From the NCBI GenBank assembly GCA_025370845.1, contig JAMXFF010000002.1, positions 88,342-152,341 of the forward strand: 64,000 bases of DNA, given 5' to 3'. This DNA comes from Laspinema palackyanum D2a (GTDB taxonomy: Bacteria; Cyanobacteriota; Cyanobacteriia; Cyanobacteriales; Laspinemataceae). The notes beneath the pieces are model-generated. The model saw nothing but the letters and a program-made list of their open reading frames with translations, was not told where the DNA came from and did not search any database. Both the position numbers and the translations under genes were made by a program. Below are positions 23,383 to 32,382 of the stretch, in pieces; within the stretch, counting starts at the first letter, position 1; every line of letters begins with the position of its first letter.

Positions 23383-23984
23383 ATCCGTTGGCGGTGGTGG
23401 CGAGTCCAGAAAAGAAACAGGTTGGGTCCGGTGGTGCGATGGCATGGCTGGCAAGAACCGAACGGGCTGAATCCGACAGTGGCGATCGCATCGTAGGAAT
23501 CCAACAGGCTGAATCCGTTCGGGGCGATAAGCCTATGGCATAGCTTCGATGTGCGGCATCATAGAAATCCAATAGGCTGAATCCGTTCGGGGCGATCGCG
23601 TCCTTGACCGGAATTGAATAGATTGGCTTTGGTGGTGGCGATCGCATCCCTGGAAAATCCCCCTATCCCGCAACAGTCACCTTACCGTTTAGCAAGAACT
23701 CGACAAGGCCCCATAGTTTTTATCCGGCTCTGTCCAAGTTTCGGCTCAATGGCACTCAACCGATCGCATCCCGACGCTCCTGCAAAACTCGGGTCCAATT
23801 GAGTCTAGCCCTGGGAGCTTACGGTCACATTCCCTCCAGATTCTGCTATTGCAAGACCGGACCCCACCAAGTTAATTTTCCTCAAGGGTCAAGGTAATTT
23901 AAGACCGTCCATGTACCTCAACTCACCGGCGATCGCATCAAAACCAGGTCTCATCGCGGACAAAAACTGTAAACCGTTTCAGTT
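23383..23984. repeat. HIP1-rich degenerate repeat region
   Basis: No gene. GGCTGAATCCGTTCGGGGCG recurs (about 23508-23527 and 23576-23595, with variants at 23383 and 23465), interleaved with GGCGATCGC(A/G)TC. Comparable text appears at 26.5-28.2 kb. Confidence 0.6.
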
Positions 23985-26477
23985 TCACTCGGCCTCCCCA
24001 ATTAGAGTAAACGCAGCCCAGTTCTCTGGGTGAGGATATTGCTGCATTGTGTTGAGCATCGCTTGACGGAGTGCCTGAGCCTTGTCGCTACCATCTAGCC
24101 AGTTTTCGTAGAACTCGCGCATCAAGTACGCGGTGGCGGCATCGTCTACTTTCCACAGGGACACCAAAACGCTGGGCACTCCAGCCGAGATGAACGAGCG
24201 GGATAAGCCAATCACGCCATCGCCGGTGATTCGGCCTCGTCCCGTATCGCAGGCGGAAAGAACGACTAACTCAGCATTGAGTTCCAAGTTAAAGATTTCT
24301 TCTGCCGTCAAAAAGCCGTCATCTGAGTTAGTCGGGGTCAATGCCAACCAACTGCCGATACCGCGATTGGGGTCAAAGCTGCCGTGAGTAGCCAGATGGA
24401 TAATGCGTGAGGAGGGCATTTTCTCAACCACCGCTGCTTTGGTCGCTTGCGAACCAATCAGAGGTATGCCATTGAGGAGTTGAGCAATATCTTGGGCTTC
24501 TTTTTCTGCACCGGGAAGAGGGCTGAGTTGCTGGGGTGGTTGTCCCCTAGAAGGCATAGTAGGATTGCCCACAATCAATAAGTTTCCGTCGCGTTCAGTT
24601 TGACTGAGTTTTTGTTGTCGGGTCAAATCCAACATTTGAATCGAAGGTGTGGTTACAATCGTATGCTTTTTAATCAGGTAGGTTCCTTCCGCATCTTGTA
24701 GCGCTGCAAACGGTATCAGGAACAGGGAAGCGTGGGGAACGAAAATTACTCGTTCATTCGGGTTGGTTGGCAGCAAATCCGCGATGGGTTCGATGAGCAA
24801 TCGGTGGAGTTGCTGCCATTCGGGTTGTTGCGGTTGAGGAATCCGAATGGCTTGCTGTTGCGCGGCTTCCCGATTGAAACTCAAATTGCCATTGCTCGTA
24901 ACCTCCGTTGCTCCGTTACGAGTTTGGGCGACGGTGAGATGGCGACGACAGAGGTAGTTATCGAAACATCGCGCTTCTGCAATGAGTTTAGTCAGAAAAC
25001 TGTCTTCCTTATTCCATAAAGGTTTGAGGTCACTGCGACGAAATGCTATTTCTCCGGTTGGCTTAATGACCCAGATATAAATGTCCGATTCGTTTAATCT
25101 CTGGACATCATCCACTGGAAATTCTTGTCGAATGTAAGAATATTGGACAATAGTTGCATTTTGGGCGGCGGCAATTTGTTTAATTTCAGCTATATTTGGA
25201 GGAGCATAATTGGAAATATTTGCTTCATTATTGGCTAGACGTTTACCTAGCAACTCCACAAAAGCTCGGGCGCGCCCCCTTTCAGAAATTTCTAAAGCAG
25301 TCTCTATTTTATTTTGACTAATTAAAACTTGCTGTAGAAATTCATAAGTTTTGGCTTGTTGTTCAAATAAAGATATTTTTTGTAAATCATTCAAGCCTGG
25401 ACGCAGTTTTTCATACAGTTCAATCGATTTGAAGAAAAACTCTTCGGCTTCATCATATCTTTGTTGAGCCTGGTAAACTAATCCCAAGTTATTCAAAATA
25501 TTTGATTGCTCAATATCATGCCCAATTTCTTGAAAAATTTCTAAAGATTGTTGATATGATTCCTCCGCTAAGACGTAATTTTCTAAATATCCATATAGTA
25601 TGCCAAGATTGTTGAGGATGGTTGCTTCTCCCTCGGGATAGTCAATCTCCCTAAAAATTATTAGAGATTCTTCATAATATTCGGTAGCCTGGTCGTACTG
25701 TCCTTGGCTTTGATGAACTAATCCAATATTATGGAGTATATTACCTTCTAAAGCTGGGTTATTAGTTTCCTGAGCAATAGCTAAAGATTCTAAGAAATAC
25801 TGGTGGGCTTCAGCATATTCTCCCAAGTCGCGAAAAATTAAACCCAGGGAATTTAGAGCCTTAATTTCTTGTTCTTTATCCTTAAGGTCCCGAGCAAGTA
25901 TCAAATATTCTTGATAATATTCTTCAGCTTGTGCAAACTCACCTAACGTATAATAGATTTCTCCTAGCTTATTTAAGTTAATGCTTTCCCTAATTTTATC
26001 ACTGACTTGCCGACTAATTTCTAAAGATTGCTGGAAATATAGCTCGGCTTGAGCATATTCTTGTAAATTTAAGTAAACATCAGCAAGACCCATAACAACA
26101 TAGCCTTCCCTGCTTTTATCGCCAATTTCCTGGCTAAGGAGTAAAGATTGTAAAAAATATTGCTCGGCTTGGATATATTCTTCTAAATGTATATAAAGAT
26201 TTCCAAGATAGAAACTTGTGTTGCGTTCTCCTGTCTTATCACCAATTCGTTGATAAATGTCCAGCGCTTGTTCCCAAGACTGTGATGCGTCGAGGAATTG
26301 ACCTTGTTCATATTGCCCCATCCCTAAATCAAGCAATTGCTTGGCTTCTTGTTGCTGCTCCTCGAAAGTTTGAGCCATTGCAACTGGAACCAAAATCCTA
26401 TGCGCTATGGGCTGAGTACCCACAATCACGGTCAAGCTCAGAATCAGCACACTAAGCGTTCTGGACCATTTCAGCAT
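23985..26477 (-). CDS. Exported TPR-CHAT protease
   Basis: About 830 residues from the ATG at 26477; a start at 26498 would put charged residues before the signal. The N-terminus is a signal peptide (LKWSRTLSVLILSLTVIV..., cut near AMAQ). Residues about 40-380 are tandem TPR repeats (GNLYIHLEEYIQAEQYF type). The C-terminal CHAT domain has VIFVPHASLFLIPFAAL, the catalytic His in RIIHLATHGSF and Cys in VVLSACDTGRG, then GVPSVLVSLWKVDD. CHAT proteins are caspase-like peptidases. This secreted architecture is common in cyanobacteria; unlike the TPR-CHAT of type III-E CRISPR systems it has a signal peptide and is not in the cas operon. Confidence 0.93.
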   Translation of the reverse strand: MLKWSRTLSVLILSLTVIVGTQPIAHRILVPVAMAQTFEEQQQEAKQLLDLGMGQYEQGQFLDASQSWEQALDIYQRIGDKTGERNTSFYLGNLYIHLEEYIQAEQYFLQSLLLSQEIGDKSREGYVVMGLADVYLNLQEYAQAELYFQQSLEISRQVSDKIRESINLNKLGEIYYTLGEFAQAEEYYQEYLILARDLKDKEQEIKALNSLGLIFRDLGEYAEAHQYFLESLAIAQETNNPALEGNILHNIGLVHQSQGQYDQATEYYEESLIIFREIDYPEGEATILNNLGILYGYLENYVLAEESYQQSLEIFQEIGHDIEQSNILNNLGLVYQAQQRYDEAEEFFFKSIELYEKLRPGLNDLQKISLFEQQAKTYEFLQQVLISQNKIETALEISERGRARAFVELLGKRLANNEANISNYAPPNIAEIKQIAAAQNATIVQYSYIRQEFPVDDVQRLNESDIYIWVIKPTGEIAFRRSDLKPLWNKEDSFLTKLIAEARCFDNYLCRRHLTVAQTRNGATEVTSNGNLSFNREAAQQQAIRIPQPQQPEWQQLHRLLIEPIADLLPTNPNERVIFVPHASLFLIPFAALQDAEGTYLIKKHTIVTTPSIQMLDLTRQQKLSQTERDGNLLIVGNPTMPSRGQPPQQLSPLPGAEKEAQDIAQLLNGIPLIGSQATKAAVVEKMPSSRIIHLATHGSFDPNRGIGSWLALTPTNSDDGFLTAEEIFNLELNAELVVLSACDTGRGRITGDGVIGLSRSFISAGVPSVLVSLWKVDDAATAYLMREFYENWLDGSDKAQALRQAMLNTMQQYPHPENWAAFTLIGEAE

Positions 26478-27530
26478 GATAGAGACTCCCTGATGCAAGA
26501 CAGTAGATTCGGGTTATAACCTGGATTATTTGCCCATTTTTAACATAAATCGAAGTAATTCCCTCGTCTTGCGGCATGGTCCTGTCCCAAAACCCCAAGT
26601 CTCTAAGCCGTGGGTCATGGAGCTTGAGTCGAATCCGATAGGGGTGAGGCGTGTTGCAAGGCTTGAGGAAATCTGTTGCCATAAGTGGCGTAGTTTCCAA
26701 GCCAGTCGTTTCAAGCACGGGAGTCGAGTCGGAGCAAAGTGTAATCGTTTTCAGTTGTTGTGGCGATCGCCTATGGTCTAGCTGTTGTTGGGCGGTATTC
26801 GAGTCAGTTCAACTAGAGCACATCCGATTGGTGGCGATCGCATCTTTGATGGTTAGAGCCGATTGCAGAGTGGTCCAATGGGAGCCAATATCTCGCGGCT
26901 CAGATGTTGGCGCATCTTCGTTGTGAATTGATGGTTATAAGCCTGTGTCGAGTTGATGCTCGCTCTTAAGTTGATTCACCGGGTGCAAGCCGAGCGTTTG
27001 GTCAAGTTGACTGCTTTATGTGGAGTTGGCGATTGCTTGCTTGCTTGAAGCTGATGGCTCTGGTTGAGGGAATGCCCGGGTGGCTTCGTTATTGCACCAG
27101 GTTCGTTGCCAACTGTCTGGCTTCGGTGACGTTCTTGTTCATCGTTGGCCGGAGAGCGCTTGTGATTGGACTGGTTGACCAGATGAAGGTTGATGGTCGG
27201 CGGGTGACTATCCAAGGCGATCGCTCCGTAAGGTTCGGACTAAATTATCGCGTCTATGAGCCCCGGTGCAGTTCGAGTTCGATGTTTTGCGGCTAGTGGC
27301 TCCGAATTGTCTTGGGTTGGTCAGTGGCGATCGGTCTAATTCGGTCGGTGGCGATTGCTTTAAATTATCTCGGGGACTCGACTCCCAGAATGCAGCATTC
27401 AGTCGTCACTACTCGCTTCATTAGGTTGAGCTAATTTTCACTAAAATAATGCCTGATTTTTTCATAAGGGTGGCACTAGAGCCTTGTCAAAGGAATGCTA
27501 ATGGAGCCAATTATTCTAGGAATCCCAAGG

Positions 27531-27554
27531 TTTACGGACAGCGCTGCCCGTAAA
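27531..27554. repeat. 24-bp near-perfect palindrome
   Basis: TTTACGGACAGC/GCTGCCCGTAAA with one mismatch, centred on AGCGCT. It could be an operator or cruciform. Confidence 0.6.
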
Positions 27555-27841
27555 AAAATGACCCACTCCTCAACTTGTCAGGGTCAAGAGTTTTTCTCAG
27601 GTTTCTCTGTTGTCGGCTGCCTAATTAAATGTCGTCTTGCAAAATTAATGTCGCTGAAATTGATAGAGTGAATCCCTCTGGGCATAAAAGTTTAGGCTAT
27701 TTTTACACTCTAGCGACTCCAAACAGGGCTTGCCCAATTAAATGTGGAATAGGCGATCGCGAAGGGTCTCCTTAAAGAGAATGGGTCTCAACCTGGACCC
27801 TTTCCCGGGGTCATTCTGTGAAATCACCAGCAATAGTCCGT

Positions 27842-27939
27842 GGCGATCGCCGAAGTGCAAAATTCCCAAAACCTCTGGGCCGCCTTGTTCCCCAGCTTTA
27901 CGGCAATCGCCGAAGTGCAAAATCCCCAAGACTTCTTGG
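27842..27939. repeat. Direct repeat, two copies 60 bp apart
   Basis: Copies at 27842-27879 and 27902-27939 share GGC(G/A)ATCGCCGAAGTGCAAAAT and similar following bases. Confidence 0.75.
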
Positions 27940-28254
27940 CCCTTATCTAACTATTCTGCTAAATCCGTTGATGATAAGGGTTGGAATCTTTACCCTGAAA
28001 GGGTTTAAAGGTTATCGCATCCCCTCAATAAACCTATAGGGAGAACCAATGGTAGGCCCTCACGGCAGATTGTCCAGAAATAAAGTAAATCCTCCAATTT
28101 TTCATCCAAATCTTAAATGATTCTGAACATCGACAAAGGAGGTGCAAGTATCGGATAGGATAAAAAAACAGATTTGTAGAGCTAATTTGAGTAAATTTTA
28201 ACTCTCATTCTCAGCCTGATTGGATAGGCAACAACTTAAGGGTAGGTAGGGACG

Positions 28255-30837
28255 ATGCAATTTAATGACGCCAAGATTGATACAAAAGCATCGTCAATTT
28301 ATTTTGTGTATCCGTTCACCTTCGATATTGCCACATTTGACTCGCTCAATCAGGCTATCCCCGAGGCCAAGTTGTCTCAGAAGCAGACTACCGTTTGGGA
28401 AACTCAGCCTTTTCCTACAGAAGATTTGTTGTTTCACGTTGCCAACTATCTCAAGCCGACAGAGAGTCAAATCTCTACTGCTCAACGCTGGACACTCTCA
28501 GGTGCAGTGCGCGACGTGTTTGGATTTCAGGACCAGTGGGAGTTAGAGTTAACTTCTCCCCAGGGTTCCGTGCCGTTTGCTTTTGGTAAGGATGGAAAAG
28601 CTGGCGATGTGGTACAACTGGTGCTCTTTCGGGTGGGGGTAGGATTTTTAATTTTGCAGGTGCAACCCAAGGGCAATACTCTTGAGCATTGGCTAAACTT
28701 TTTGCATTATTTTCGGTTTTTGAAAGGGCAGCAAGGGTCGAAGGTGAAGGTGCAAAAGAGACAGTGGGATGCTCAAAACCGAGAGGCCTTTTGGGAAGAT
28801 TATTTTCCAGAAATTGCTCAGTGTCCTCCCCAGAACAAACCTAAATTCGGCCAAATCGTCAAAGCATTACTACACACGGTGAGTTCAGAACCCTGGTGGA
28901 GTGAGATTTTTGTCCCGGGTCAAATGCTGCCGTTTGTATCTCTGTATGTGGATAATTTGCCTGAAGCAAAAACTCCTCACTTGCTCTACAAATTACAAAA
29001 CTTTTTTCACGAGAAACAGGGGAACGACCCATCGCCGGAAGATTTGGACCCGCAGATTCAGCCTTGGTTGCCTTATGCGCGGGGACAGTGGTTTGTCTGT
29101 ACCTTAGAAGGCAGCAGTTTCCTAGCGGTGAACGCCTCCACTGAGCAATTTTTTCGGGAAACCCTTCCCTATCACCTGCGCCAACAGTATTTTCTGTTGT
29201 TTTTGCTAGCATTGCATCAGCGGTTTGCTTTGATGTCGCTTTCGGGACAGGTGGCAGAGAGTTGGGTAAAGGATGAGGCGACTCGATTGCAGCAGTTTGA
29301 AAAGATTCGCGATCGCCTGTTATTGTTTACCGCCCGGGGTTATTTTGCCCAGGTGATGCAACGAGAACATCATCATCGTTGTTATTGTAAGTGGCAAGAG
29401 GTGTTTCAGTTAGACCGACTTTATCGGGAAGTTCACGATGAAGTCCGGGAAATGCAGGAATATTCGACGTTGCAATATCTGCGCCGTCTGGAAGCAGCGG
29501 AAAAACAACGCGATCGCCTCCGCCAAGAAGAACGGGAACGACTGGCAGAAGTCGAGAAAAAGCGCGAACAAGAACGGTTAGAAGAAAAAGAGCGGCAGGA
29601 AAAAGCTGAGAAAAAACGTGAACAAGAGCGGTTAGAAGAAAAAGAGCGGCAGGAAAAAGCTGAGAAAAAACGTGAACAAGAGCGGTTAGAAGAAAAAGAA
29701 CGCCTAGCAGAAGTCGAGAAAAAACGCGATCGCCTACAGTTGGAAGAACGGGAACGATTGGCAGCAGCGGAGAAAAAACGCCACCAAGAGCGCCGGGAAG
29801 AAAAAGAGCGGCAAGAGGAACGGGAACGGGAACGCGATCGCTTCTATATGTTGGCGTTGCGGGAAAAAGAGGAGGCGGGTAAACAGCGCGAACGCCGATA
29901 TTTGCAACAATTGCGGGCAAAAGAGGAGGACCAGGCGAAGCGCGATCGCGAGTTTCAAGATTTAGCCTATATCATTAGTATCGGGTTGGGGGGTGCAGCA
30001 ATTTTTGCCTCTAGTGCCGGGTTACTCACTGCCGGTAGTGATGAAGGTCGAGTTACGGTGGAATGGATTCCTAGCTTCATGACTACCTGGCATCCCGTCA
30101 ACGTTGCCATATCTGTGAGCTTTTGTGGCGCTTTATGCTTTTTGGGTTTCGTTGAGCTACTTCAGTGCACGCAACGTTGTCGTCTCCATCGCCGCGCTCG
30201 AAGGAAGTTAGAGGCGTTTCTGATGGTATTACAACAAGATCTGGAGTGGTTTTCCTGGTGCGATCGCGAACGGTTGGGCGAACTGGTGGATTCTCGCCCC
30301 GATAAACCTAGGGAATTGTCAAAGGCGATCGCTGATTGGTGTGAACACGAAGGGCATCCTCAGATACTGGGTAAACTGGCAAGTTTAGAACAGCGGGTTA
30401 AGCCGGATTTTCGGGCTAAGAAACACTATAAAGCCAGACTGCGAGCAGCGATTTCTCCACCCACTGCTGCCCAGAAAAAAATTGAAGGATTTTTGCAACT
30501 GTTGCAGAAACAGTCCGATTTATTCGACAGGGAAGCGCGTCATCATCTGGCGCAACAACAATGGGCATCCGAACCCGACAAACTGGCCGAACAGATTAGC
30601 AAGTGGTGTCAAGGGGAAAGGCGATCGGCAATCTATGCTCAACTCCTCGATGAGCAAAATAATTTGCCCTCCCTTCTGCTGATTTCTAGGTTGGAGCCGT
30701 ATGCCAAACGCTTGCAGAAGGCGATCGGTCGATTACAGCCACGGAAGCCCCCTTCTCTGTTTTCGAGGGTGGTCAATGAGACTTGGCGAGATATCGAGCG
30801 AGGGTGGCAGCGCATAAAGCGATCGCCTCCTCCCTAG
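28255..30837 (+). CDS. Coiled-coil membrane protein at the head of the type III operon
   Basis: A protein of 860 residues. Residues 1-420 are globular and unknown to me. About 425-555 form a long charged coiled coil with internal repeats (REQERLEEKERQEKAEKK, two near-identical copies). Two membrane spans follow near 569-592 (LAYIISIGLGGAAIFASSAG) and 613-636 (VNVAISVSFCGALCFLGFV). The cytosolic C-terminus has two copies of a helical module (KLEAFLMVLQQ...ELSKAIADWCEHEG and KIEGFLQLLQK...LAEQISKWCQGE). It lies 78 bases before the CARF-HEPN and cas10 genes in the same direction. Membrane proteins are recurrent accessories of type III CRISPR loci; the link here is positional. Confidence 0.85.
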   Translation: MQFNDAKIDTKASSIYFVYPFTFDIATFDSLNQAIPEAKLSQKQTTVWETQPFPTEDLLFHVANYLKPTESQISTAQRWTLSGAVRDVFGFQDQWELELTSPQGSVPFAFGKDGKAGDVVQLVLFRVGVGFLILQVQPKGNTLEHWLNFLHYFRFLKGQQGSKVKVQKRQWDAQNREAFWEDYFPEIAQCPPQNKPKFGQIVKALLHTVSSEPWWSEIFVPGQMLPFVSLYVDNLPEAKTPHLLYKLQNFFHEKQGNDPSPEDLDPQIQPWLPYARGQWFVCTLEGSSFLAVNASTEQFFRETLPYHLRQQYFLLFLLALHQRFALMSLSGQVAESWVKDEATRLQQFEKIRDRLLLFTARGYFAQVMQREHHHRCYCKWQEVFQLDRLYREVHDEVREMQEYSTLQYLRRLEAAEKQRDRLRQEERERLAEVEKKREQERLEEKERQEKAEKKREQERLEEKERQEKAEKKREQERLEEKERLAEVEKKRDRLQLEERERLAAAEKKRHQERREEKERQEERERERDRFYMLALREKEEAGKQRERRYLQQLRAKEEDQAKRDREFQDLAYIISIGLGGAAIFASSAGLLTAGSDEGRVTVEWIPSFMTTWHPVNVAISVSFCGALCFLGFVELLQCTQRCRLHRRARRKLEAFLMVLQQDLEWFSWCDRERLGELVDSRPDKPRELSKAIADWCEHEGHPQILGKLASLEQRVKPDFRAKKHYKARLRAAISPPTAAQKKIEGFLQLLQKQSDLFDREARHHLAQQQWASEPDKLAEQISKWCQGERRSAIYAQLLDEQNNLPSLLLISRLEPYAKRLQKAIGRLQPRKPPSLFSRVVNETWRDIERGWQRIKRSPPP

Positions 30838-30915
30838 TAAAGGAGTAGAGGCTGAAGGCGATCGCATCGCCAGTACCCATTGGACGTTGAATCAATAGTT
30901 AACTTAGGAGGAACT

Positions 30916-32382
30916 ATGAAGGATTTACTTTTACAAGTTCTCGGTGAAAGCGATACTCAAATAAAGGGCAAACCGGGCAGTGAAAAGTTAAAAAACTGTG
31001 GTAGTAAAGATGCGCTTGAAAAACAAGTCGTGCGCTATAAAAATGACATAAAAAATGACGTAGAATTTCCAATAATAGAACAATTTTATAAAATTTACGA
31101 GGGGAGTAATGCTCCGATTTTAGGAATTATTCTCACTGACCAGTCTAAGTGGATAGAAGACAGTCGAGCCAATACAGGAGATGCCTGGAAAAAAATCGGC
31201 AGCACTGATGGCATTTGGTGGCAAGACAGCATAACAGCTTGGTGTAAGGCAGAAAATAAAAATATTGAATGCTACCCGCTTCATTTTAAAATCCGGCCAG
31301 GACCACATAATGGAGTAGCCGATTGGGAACAAATGGCTCAAACCCTAGGAAATAATTTTCTCAGGAACCATATTACCTTCAAGGACAGAGATATTTTATT
31401 TAAACCTTCAGAAGAGGCCACACCTATTAAGATTCGACGAATCATTATCCAGCATAGTAGTGGTACACCGGCTTTGAGTAGTGCATTGTATTTATGGGGT
31501 ATTGAGCAAAAAATAGCAGGCATAGAAAATATTGAATTTGTCTATATCGCTAAAGATGACAAAAACACTCCGCCTTTCCATACGGGAAAGCATTGGCAGT
31601 GGAAATTTAAGAACGCCCAGGTACAAGAATTGCTCAAAATTTCTGATTTTAATGGGGCTTTGGCAATTCTGGATTCTCAACATGAAAAGTATAAAGAATT
31701 AAAGGAGGGGCTTGAATTTTTAGACAGGTCAGTTTCTTTTAATTTAAATTATCACTCAATTTTAGATACTAAAACTTCACTTATTGAGCGAATAAGTATT
31801 GCAGTTTGGAGTGAAAAAGCATTTCGTCAGCGTCGGCACTGGATGCACTGGATGATTCGAGTTGCCGGAGCCTTTGAATTGGCAATTTTATGGTTAGTTT
31901 ATATGCAAGGGGGAGATAAGTATGAGTGGACTGAAAAAATAGTTGAAGAAAAACCGATTTTACATTACAAAAACAGTAATCCCTTAATTCAAGTCAATCC
32001 GATATCGGTCAATCGAGTTGTAACTGAACTTTTAGCTAACGGACATTTTAAAGACAACGATCCCCCATTAACTCTTGCAAAGATAGAAGATAAAAAATGG
32101 CTGGAATTTTGCAATAAATTTTATACAAACGGATGGAGAGTTACTCCAAAAATAAGCCTGCCATTTATTGGCTTAAGGAATGGGTTATATCATCAGCTTA
32201 TGGGTGACAAAGTAGATAAGTTTCTTGATGAATACAAAATAGATGATGACAAACATCCAGCTCAGGTGGCCCTAAAATACCTAGATTATGTTATCGAGTT
32301 GGCAGGCTTAAAGCAGGAAGTAGAGAATAAAGTCCAGACTTATCAGCAAAAAGTTAAAAAAATTGAAGGTTGGTTAGTGTAA
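30916..32382 (+). CDS. CARF-HEPN ribonuclease (Csx1/Csm6-like)
   Basis: A protein of 488 residues from the ATG at 30916, which follows a strong AGGAGG. The first half looks like a CARF sensor: strands such as APILGIILTD and, near residue 175, RRIIIQHSSGTPALSSALYLWG, matching the SGGTP.M loop that binds cyclic oligoadenylate. The C-terminal half is helical and carries LRNGLYHQLMG near residue 420, an R-x4-H HEPN active-site motif. Such proteins degrade RNA when Cas10 makes cyclic oligoadenylate. Its stop overlaps the cas10 start by one base. The family assignment is from motifs only. Confidence 0.8.
   Translation: MKDLLLQVLGESDTQIKGKPGSEKLKNCGSKDALEKQVVRYKNDIKNDVEFPIIEQFYKIYEGSNAPILGIILTDQSKWIEDSRANTGDAWKKIGSTDGIWWQDSITAWCKAENKNIECYPLHFKIRPGPHNGVADWEQMAQTLGNNFLRNHITFKDRDILFKPSEEATPIKIRRIIIQHSSGTPALSSALYLWGIEQKIAGIENIEFVYIAKDDKNTPPFHTGKHWQWKFKNAQVQELLKISDFNGALAILDSQHEKYKELKEGLEFLDRSVSFNLNYHSILDTKTSLIERISIAVWSEKAFRQRRHWMHWMIRVAGAFELAILWLVYMQGGDKYEWTEKIVEEKPILHYKNSNPLIQVNPISVNRVVTELLANGHFKDNDPPLTLAKIEDKKWLEFCNKFYTNGWRVTPKISLPFIGLRNGLYHQLMGDKVDKFLDEYKIDDDKHPAQVALKYLDYVIELAGLKQEVENKVQTYQQKVKKIEGWLV

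Larger units (their letters stand above)
26520..28254. other. Gene-free HIP1-rich stretch
   Basis: About 1.7 kb on the 5' side of the CHAT gene. Short frames exist on both strands but their products are low-complexity or read through HIP1 repeats, and none looks like a protein. Phrases such as GGTGGCGATCGCATC recur. A near-perfect 24-bp palindrome (27531-27554) and a 38-bp direct repeat (27842/27902) are the only clear structures. Confidence 0.55.

Noticed and set aside
23985-26477. CHAT protein as part of a type III-E (Craspase) system
   Set aside because: It has a signal peptide, is about 4.5 kb from the CARF-HEPN gene, and no gRAMP (Cas7-11) is present.
26976-27296. Overlapping frames on both strands in the 26.5-28.2 kb gap
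   Set aside because: Products show no domain, no start context and run through HIP1 repeats.
29327-29920. A 197-residue minus-strand frame rich in Leu, Val and Phe
   Set aside because: It is the reverse of the charged coiled-coil repeat of the 28255-30837 gene and has no start context.
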